64,000 bases of DNA from JAICKM01 sp038228295 (GTDB lineage: Bacteria; Chloroflexota; Chloroflexia; QHBQ01; JAICKM01): the NCBI GenBank assembly GCA_038228295.1, contig JBBRPH010000003.1:1-64000 (forward strand), in the 5' to 3' direction. Positions 58,683 to 64,000 of this stretch are shown in pieces. The translations under genes and the position numbers were made by a program. Below the pieces are notes generated by a model that saw only the letters and a list, made by a program, of their open reading frames with translations, was not told the DNA's origin and did no database searches. Position 1 is the stretch's first letter. Each line of letters opens with the position of its first letter.

Positions 58683-61600
58683 ATGGCAATTGAACAACAG
58701 ACCGCTCGCCCACCTACTGGCCCCGTGCAGGAAGTGCAACTGCCGATTGGCGGCATGACCTGCGCCTCGTGTGTGCGCCGGGTGGAAAAAGCCCTGGCGA
58801 AAGTCGCGGGGGTGCAGAGCGCGGGAGTCAACTTGGCGACCGAGCGCGCCACCGTCACCTACGACCCGGCCACCGTGGATCTGCCGCGCTTGCGCGAAGC
58901 CGTGGAAAGCGCCGGCTACACCGTGCCGATGGCCGAGGCGATCTTGCCCATCGAGGGCATGACCTGCGCCTCCTGTGTGCGCCGCGTCGAAAAGTCGCTG
59001 GCGAAGTTGCCCGGCGTGGAAAACGTCGGGGTCAACTTGGCGACCGAGCAGGCCACGGTGCATTTCAACCCGGCGATGGTCGGGCGTGGCGAATTTCAGC
59101 AGGCGGTGGAGCGGGCCGGCTATGGCTTGCGCCCCGTGGCGACCGCCGCCGTGGCCGGCCCGGCCCAGCCGGTCGGCGACGCGGACGCGGAACGTCGGCA
59201 GCATGAGATTACCGTGCTGCGGAACCGCTTCGTGCTGAGTTTGGCGGCGGGCGTGCTGATCATGGCCGGGATGTTCCTGCCGCTGCCCTGGCCGATGGAG
59301 CAACGCTATTGGGCGATGTTCCTGCTCGCTACACCAGTGCAGTTCTGGGCGGGCTGGGGCTTCTATACCGCCGCCTGGCGCGCCGCCCGCCATCTGGCGA
59401 CCAACATGAACACGCTGATCGCCGTCGGCACCTCGGCGGCCTACTTCTATAGCGTGTTTGTGACCCTGTTCCCGGATGCGCTGCGCGTGGGGGCCATTGT
59501 GCCCGAAGCCTACTACGATACCTCGACGCTGGTTATTGGGCTGATCCTGATGGGCCGCTATTTTGAGGCGCGCGCTAAAGGCCGGACCGGTGACGCAATC
59601 CGTAAGTTGATGGGCCTGGCCCCACGCATAGCGCGTGTCGTGCGCGGCGACACTGAAGTTGATCTACCGCTGGAGCAGGTGCAGGTCGGTGACATCCTGC
59701 GCGTGCGCCCCGGCGATAGCGTGCCGGTGGACGGTGTGGTGGTCAGCGGGCAGTCGAGTGTGGATGAAGCGATGCTGACCGGTGAGAGCTTGCCGGTGGA
59801 GAAGGGGCCGGGCGCGCCGGTGATCGGGGCCACGCTCAACAAGACCGGCTCGTTCACCTTCCGCGCCACGCGGGTGGGCCGCGATACGGCCCTGGCTCAG
59901 ATCGTTCGCATGGTGGAGGAGGCGCAAGGCTCCAAAGCGCCCATCCAGCGCCTCGCCGACGAGATTTCGTCCTACTTTGTGCCGGTGGTGCTAGGGCTAG
60001 CGCTGCTGACCTTTATGGTCTGGTTCTTGTTTGGCCCGGCCCCGCAGTTCACTTATGCCCTGGTGGCGACGATTGCCGTGCTGATCATCGCCTGCCCCTG
60101 CGCGCTGGGCCTTGCTACGCCGACCGCGATCATGGTCGGCACGGGCAAAGGCGCGGAGTATGGCGTGCTGATCCGCGGCGGCGAGGCGCTGGAAAGCGCG
60201 CACCGCCTCACGGCCATCGTCCTCGATAAGACCGGCACCCTGACCCGTGGCAAGCCTGCCGTGACCGACATCGTGCCTGCGGCGGGCATGACCGAGGGCG
60301 AGTTGCTGCGGCTGGCGGCCAGTGCCGAGCGGGGATCGGAACACCCGTTGGGCGAGGCCATCGTGACGCGGGCCACGGAGTTGGGGCTACCGCTGGTCGC
60401 GACGACCGCTTTCCAGGCGCTGGCCGGGCAGGGCATTGCGGCGACGGTGGATGGGCGCGCACTCTTGCTGGGCAATCTGCGCCTGATGGAAGCTCACGGC
60501 ATCGTGCTGCATGGGTTGGAGGAGCGCGCTCAGGCACTGGCCGCCCAGGGCAAGACCCCGATGTATGTGGCTGCCGACGGTCAGGTAGCCGGCCTGATCG
60601 CCGTCGCCGATACGCTGAAACCGGAGTCGGCGGACGCGGGACGTGAACTCCAGGCGCTGGGCCTGGAGGTCTGGATGCTGACCGGCGATGGGGCGGCCAC
60701 GGCGCAGACCATTGCCGCCGCCGTCGGCATCCGCAATGTGCTGGCCGACGTGCTGCCTGCGCAGAAGGCCGCCAAAGTGCGTGAGCTACAGGCGCAAGGC
60801 AAAGTGGTGGCGATGGTCGGCGACGGCATCAACGACGCACCGGCCCTGGCGCAGGCCGACCTGGGCGTGGCTATCGGCACGGGGGCCGACGTGGCAATGG
60901 CGGCGTCCGACATCACGCTGGTCGGCGGCGATGTGCGCGGCGTGGTGACGGCAATTGCGCTCTCGCGGCGAACGATGGGCACCATCCGCCAGAACCTGTT
61001 CTGGGCTTTTATCTATAACGTGGTGCTGATCCCGGTCGCCGCCGGCATCCTGTTCCCGCTGTTCGGGCTGTTGCTCAACCCGATCATGGCTGGGGCGGCA
61101 ATGGCGATGTCCAGCGTCAGCGTCGTGAGCAATTCGTTGCGGCTCCGCAGCTTCCAGCCGCCCAAAGATGCCGCCGCGATCCTGCACCCCAGCCTACGCA
61201 GCCGCGTGGCCGATGTCAGCTATCTGCTGGTGATTGGACTGCTGGCGCTGGCGGTAGGAGCCGGATCGTTATTCCTCTTGCGGCCGGCCGGCATGGCTGC
61301 AATGAACGGTGGAGATACTACGATGAATATGGGATCCAGTCCCGCCGGGGCGGTCGCCGGGGTGCGCCTCGCTACCGACACGGCGGTGCAGCCGGGGGTC
61401 ACCACGACGCTGACCTTGTGGATAACCGACGCGGCCGGGCGGCCGGTGAACCCGGTGCTGGCGCATGAACGGCCGATGCACCTGATTGTCGTGAGCCGCG
61501 ACTTGCGCCAATTTGCCCATATTCACCCGCAAAACAGCGGGCCAGTGGGCCAGTATAGCGTGGCCTACGCTTTCCCGGTGGCCGGCGACTACATCCTCTA

Positions 61601-62075
61601 TGATGAATTGCAACTGGCCGGGCACGACGATGAGGTGCATCGCTTCGATCTGCGCGTCGGCTCGGCCGGCAGCGCAGCGGCGACCCTGACCCCTGATATG
61701 GGACCGCAGCAGAGTGACGGTTATAGCGCCGACCTCTTGCCGAGTGGCCCGATCCGGGCAGGGCAACCCACCGGCTTTGTGGTGCGTGTGACGCGGGCCG
61801 GGCAGCCGGTGACCGACCTCCAGCCCTACTTGGCCGCCGCCGCCCATGTCGTCGCGCTGGACGCGCAGGCCGGTGGCTTCAGCCACATTCACGGCATGGC
61901 CGGTGATCAACCGCCCCTGGCCGGAATGATGGATATGAGCGCGCCCCCGGCGCAGTTTGGCCCCACGCTGGCCTTCAGCCGGCAGTTTCCCCAGCCGGGC
62001 CTCTACAAAATGTGGGCCCAGTTTGCGGTGCAGGGCCGCGTGATCACGGTCGCCTGGGTTATCGCGGCCCAGTAA
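58683..62075 (+). CDS. copA: Copper-exporting P1B-type ATPase CopA fused to an extra C-terminal outer domain
   Basis: 1130 aa. Two HMA domains (GMTCASC at ~24 and ~100) precede eight membrane helices and the pump core: TGES (~365), CPCALG in helix 6 (~470), DKTGTLT (~513), GDGINDAPALAQAD (~712) and helices 7-8 with YN and MxxS. A normal CopA ends near residue 845. Here a ninth span (YLLVIGLLALAVGAGSLFLL, ~846-866) follows, then a Met/Gly-rich stretch and about 265 residues of beta-rich sequence. This part has two related modules with HERPMHLIVVSRDLRQFAHI and YLAAAAHVVALDAQAGGFSH. It resembles secreted YtkA/cupredoxin-like metal proteins, and the extra span would put it outside. The ATG at 58683 is preferred over 58638, which overlaps csoR. 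Confidence 0.92.
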   Translation: MAIEQQTARPPTGPVQEVQLPIGGMTCASCVRRVEKALAKVAGVQSAGVNLATERATVTYDPATVDLPRLREAVESAGYTVPMAEAILPIEGMTCASCVRRVEKSLAKLPGVENVGVNLATEQATVHFNPAMVGRGEFQQAVERAGYGLRPVATAAVAGPAQPVGDADAERRQHEITVLRNRFVLSLAAGVLIMAGMFLPLPWPMEQRYWAMFLLATPVQFWAGWGFYTAAWRAARHLATNMNTLIAVGTSAAYFYSVFVTLFPDALRVGAIVPEAYYDTSTLVIGLILMGRYFEARAKGRTGDAIRKLMGLAPRIARVVRGDTEVDLPLEQVQVGDILRVRPGDSVPVDGVVVSGQSSVDEAMLTGESLPVEKGPGAPVIGATLNKTGSFTFRATRVGRDTALAQIVRMVEEAQGSKAPIQRLADEISSYFVPVVLGLALLTFMVWFLFGPAPQFTYALVATIAVLIIACPCALGLATPTAIMVGTGKGAEYGVLIRGGEALESAHRLTAIVLDKTGTLTRGKPAVTDIVPAAGMTEGELLRLAASAERGSEHPLGEAIVTRATELGLPLVATTAFQALAGQGIAATVDGRALLLGNLRLMEAHGIVLHGLEERAQALAAQGKTPMYVAADGQVAGLIAVADTLKPESADAGRELQALGLEVWMLTGDGAATAQTIAAAVGIRNVLADVLPAQKAAKVRELQAQGKVVAMVGDGINDAPALAQADLGVAIGTGADVAMAASDITLVGGDVRGVVTAIALSRRTMGTIRQNLFWAFIYNVVLIPVAAGILFPLFGLLLNPIMAGAAMAMSSVSVVSNSLRLRSFQPPKDAAAILHPSLRSRVADVSYLLVIGLLALAVGAGSLFLLRPAGMAAMNGGDTTMNMGSSPAGAVAGVRLATDTAVQPGVTTTLTLWITDAAGRPVNPVLAHERPMHLIVVSRDLRQFAHIHPQNSGPVGQYSVAYAFPVAGDYILYDELQLAGHDDEVHRFDLRVGSAGSAAATLTPDMGPQQSDGYSADLLPSGPIRAGQPTGFVVRVTRAGQPVTDLQPYLAAAAHVVALDAQAGGFSHIHGMAGDQPPLAGMMDMSAPPAQFGPTLAFSRQFPQPGLYKMWAQFAVQGRVITVAWVIAAQ

Positions 62076-62140
62076 AACCCTGTGTCGGCAGGTCGTCTGC
62101 CAGCACCCCATAGCTCTATAAGAAGAAGGAGAACAACACG

Positions 62141-62410
62141 ATGTCGAACATCATCCTCGAAGTCCCGGACGTGTCTTGCGCGCATTGCGAGAAGACGATT
62201 GTCAATGCGTTGGCGCAGCAGCCGGGCGTGCAGAGCGTGCAGGTGGATATTCCCGCTAAGGTGGTCTACCTGGACTATGACCCCGCGACCCTGCCGCTGA
62301 CTCAGGTGCAGGCCATTCTGGACGAAGAAGGCTACCCCGTCGCCGCCACGCGCGAGGGGCAGGCTCCCGCGCCCCGCAAAGGCGCGGTCATCCCGCTGTT
62401 GGGCAAGTAG
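62141..62410 (+). CDS. copZ: Copper chaperone CopZ-like HMA protein
   Basis: 89 aa. One heavy-metal-associated domain with the metal site SCAHCEKT at residues ~12-19 and the KVVYLDYDPATL strand. A ~20-residue tail rich in Ala, Pro and Lys extends beyond the usual 68 aa. It would deliver copper(I) to the HMA domains of CopA. AAGGAG precedes the ATG; copA ends 65 nt upstream. Confidence 0.9.
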   Translation: MSNIILEVPDVSCAHCEKTIVNALAQQPGVQSVQVDIPAKVVYLDYDPATLPLTQVQAILDEEGYPVAATREGQAPAPRKGAVIPLLGK

Positions 62411-62459
62411 CCGCAGCCCGTGCCTACAGGCGTGGGCGCTGTACTTTACATAATAAGGC

Positions 62460-62555
62460 AATAGGGGAACGCACAGCATAAACCCGCAGCATACTGAGGA
62501 TTCATTGATTTGGCATCTTCGGGTTCTGCGGGTTTATGGCGTGCGTTCCCCTATT
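62460..62555. repeat. Large hairpin with 30-nt arms after the copper operon
   Basis: The arms 62460-62489 and 62526-62555 are complementary at 28 of 30 positions around a 36-nt loop. The left arm begins AATAGGGGAACGCAC. It lies 50 nt after the copZ stop. It could end transcription, act as an mRNA-stabilising element, or be a small non-autonomous mobile repeat. Confidence 0.7.
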
Positions 62556-62581
62556 CTATGCGGATAACCAATCGGGCAGAC

Positions 62582-62611
62582 TTGTCGCCTATTTTACGCC
62601 TGTGATATAAT
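62582..62611 (+). promoter_or_regulatory. Promoter of the Spo0M-like gene
   Basis: TTGTCG (62582-62587) and a perfect TATAAT (62606-62611) are 18 nt apart. The ATG follows at 62655 after GGAGGG. Confidence 0.7.
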
Positions 62612-62654
62612 GGCGGCGTGATGCGCGCAGGACGGGCAGGAGGGTAGGCGACAG

Positions 62655-63137
62655 ATGGGCTTTTTGGATCGCGTGCGGGCCAGTTTTGCTCAGGCGAGTG
62701 GGGGACGGGCGACGTTGGCGCTGACTCTGGAGCCGTCCACCGCCCAGCCCGGTGATAGTGTGGCTTACGAATTAGTGCTGACCACCACTGGACCGCTGAA
62801 CGCCGACGGCATCACGATTGGCCTCTACGGCTGTGAGCGGATTCGCAGTGGTGGCGCCGCTCTGCTGCCCGCAGAGTGGACGCCCACCGGCGAACCGACC
62901 GCCGGAGGACCGGTGGGCGAACTGCTGACCTATCAACAAAACGCACCGATGCAGGTCAGCGCGTTAAGCCTGCCCGCCGGCCATACGCAACAGTTCCACG
63001 GTACGATCCTTGTACCGGCCGATGGGCAGCCGACCTATCGTGGTATGGCCGCTCAACACCTCTGGCTGGTGCGCGCCCGCGTGATCATCCCGCTTGGCGA
63101 CGAAGTGAGTGTCGAAGCCGAGCTGACAGTACGCTGA
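62655..63137 (+). CDS. Arrestin-fold (Spo0M-like) protein
   Basis: 160 aa, mostly beta-strand. It begins MGFLDRVRASFAQASGGRAT and then LALTLEPSTAQPGDSVAYEL. The pattern of an N-terminal beta-sandwich with a PGDxVxYELVL strand and a late FHGTILVPADGQPTYRG segment resembles the arrestin-like N-domain of sporulation-control protein Spo0M. Family likeness is by eye. Spo0M itself is longer (~260 aa). GGAGGG lies 10 nt before the ATG. A TPR gene follows 51 nt downstream. Confidence 0.55.
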   Translation: MGFLDRVRASFAQASGGRATLALTLEPSTAQPGDSVAYELVLTTTGPLNADGITIGLYGCERIRSGGAALLPAEWTPTGEPTAGGPVGELLTYQQNAPMQVSALSLPAGHTQQFHGTILVPADGQPTYRGMAAQHLWLVRARVIIPLGDEVSVEAELTVR

Positions 63138-63188
63138 GAGATCGTATCGGCGGCTCTTACAGTCCTCTCCATTCAATAAGGATACCTT

Positions 63189-64000
63189 ATGACCGTAGAT
63201 GATGCCCACCAGTGGCGTGCCCAGGGACTGGCAGCGCTCCAGATCGGCGACCGGGCCGGCGCGCGGGCGGCACTCACTGCGGCCGTGCAACGCGATCCCC
63301 AAGATGCGGTCGCCTGGTATGCGTTGGGCACGCTGCAACATGACCCACAACGGGCGCTTGCCGCGTTTGAGCGCACGTTGGCTCTTGACCCTAGCCATGC
63401 CGCCGCACAAGCGGCGGCCGCGCAGGTGCGCCGCTACCTCGGTCAAACCGCGCCCGTAACCGCCACGCCGGCTCCTACCACGCCTTCCATACCGGCTGCG
63501 GCCCAGCTGAATCCCCCGCCGGCCGCTGTGATCACCCCTGCGGCTGTTGCGGGCCAACCCGGACCGGCCCCTGCACCTTTCGCCCCTATGATCGCGCCTG
63601 CGCTTGCGGCTCCACCCATGTCTGCACCCCGTGCTCCCCTGGCGGCGCCTGCGCCCGCGCCTTTCGCCTCCAGAGTCGCGGACGCAGCGACGGCTCCCAC
63701 GGTTTTCGCCGCAGATCCCCGCCCGCCCGCCGCCCCGCTCACGCCCATACCGGCGACTCAGCGTCTCAACGATCTGGCGCAACAGGGTATCGCGGCGGCT
63801 CAAGCGGGCTGGCGGGCGGAAGCGCGTGAGGCGCTGCTGCAAGTAGTCGCGACCGATGAAAGCTACGAAGCCGCCTGGTATTGGCTGAGTACGGTGGTGG
63901 ACGACCCAGCGGATGTAGAAGTGGCGCTGGAAAATACGCTACACCTCAACCCGCAGCACACAGCGGCCGCCGCCCGGCTGCGTGAATTGCGCGGACAACC
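63189..64000 (+). CDS. TPR-containing protein with Pro/Ala-rich linker, cut by the window edge
   Basis: 270 codons are visible and the frame is open at the edge. Two TPR-like helical pairs (AQGLAALQIGDRAGARAALT and DAVAWYALGTLQHDPQRALA) open the protein. A ~110-residue Pro/Ala/Thr linker is followed by further TPR-like units (AAQAGWRAEAREALLQVVAT, YEAAWYWLSTVVDDPADVEV). AAGGATA precedes the ATG. Such TPR proteins scaffold complexes; the rest of the protein lies outside the window. Confidence 0.8.
   Translation, partial: MTVDDAHQWRAQGLAALQIGDRAGARAALTAAVQRDPQDAVAWYALGTLQHDPQRALAAFERTLALDPSHAAAQAAAAQVRRYLGQTAPVTATPAPTTPSIPAAAQLNPPPAAVITPAAVAGQPGPAPAPFAPMIAPALAAPPMSAPRAPLAAPAPAPFASRVADAATAPTVFAADPRPPAAPLTPIPATQRLNDLAQQGIAAAQAGWRAEAREALLQVVATDESYEAAWYWLSTVVDDPADVEVALENTLHLNPQHTAAAARLRELRGQ

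Noticed and set aside
61269..62111. 280-codon minus-strand ORF opposite copA
   Set aside because: It is a His/Arg-rich shadow of the CopA extension on the other strand; no ribosome site.

Overview
The window is GC-rich bacterial DNA that reads most like a Chloroflexota (Chloroflexia-type) genome. That placement is inferred from gene content: a STAND/TPR regulator ending in a winged-helix plus BTAD domain, a DUF5317-type membrane protein, zinc-ribbon proteins with one membrane span, S-layer-homology (SLH) proteins, GT87 and LLM-oxidoreductase paralogues, and no phage or plasmid core. No rRNA, tRNA or CRISPR array was seen.

Layout. (1) 0.2-6.7 kb, minus strand: a T-box-controlled operon with homoserine dehydrogenase, a catalytically stripped homoserine dehydrogenase paralogue, a rhodanese, DAHP synthase, a cystathionine gamma-synthase-type enzyme and a JAMM peptidase. 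(2) 6.7-11 kb: a tandem GNAT protein, a leaderless GT87 membrane protein and a membrane-anchored MCP-like protein. (3) 11-21 kb: a decay zone. Intact luciferase-like (LLM) oxidoreductases stand among a TfoX fragment, a zinc-ligand-less LanC-like gene, a chimeric ORF, a doubly frameshifted SLH protein, a frameshifted DCC protein, a LarA-like gene with an early stop, an IS5-type transposase remnant and an LLM gene cut by one TAG. (4) 21-33 kb: signalling and membrane functions, namely a response regulator, DUF5317, a 1069-aa STAND/BTAD regulator, TatA, an HD-GYP phosphodiesterase, a second MCP-like protein, and a ferric-reductase-like/ApbE pair.

(5) 33-48.6 kb: two divergent carbohydrate operons. 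Leftward are an ABC sugar importer with GH43 and GH2 enzymes. Rightward are a ROK regulator, a ROK kinase, a GH3 hexosaminidase, a solute-binding protein without signal peptide, NagA and a SIS-domain deaminase. Together they suggest uptake and catabolism of amino-sugar-containing glycans. (6) 48.7-53.7 kb: an SLH-anchored beta-propeller/Kelch protein flanked by two zinc-ribbon, single-span proteins with Pro/Thr-rich outer tails. (7) 53.9-58.2 kb: glycolate oxidase glcDEF. (8) 58.3-62.4 kb: a copper operon (csoR, copA, copZ) in which CopA carries a roughly 265-residue extra outer domain behind an additional membrane span. (9) 62.6-64 kb: an arrestin/Spo0M-like protein and the start of a TPR protein cut by the window edge.

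Most notable findings: three promoters near 28.2-30.9 kb share exactly the same architecture, three TAA-core hexamers at 11-bp spacing and then 9 nt to the -10 box. They drive HD-GYP, a small membrane protein with an L7/L12-like tail, and an MCP, so they look like one regulon of an OmpR/PhoB-type regulator. Other leads are the CopA fusion, the pseudo-homoserine dehydrogenase behind a T-box, and the signal-less solute-binding protein inside the amino-sugar operon.
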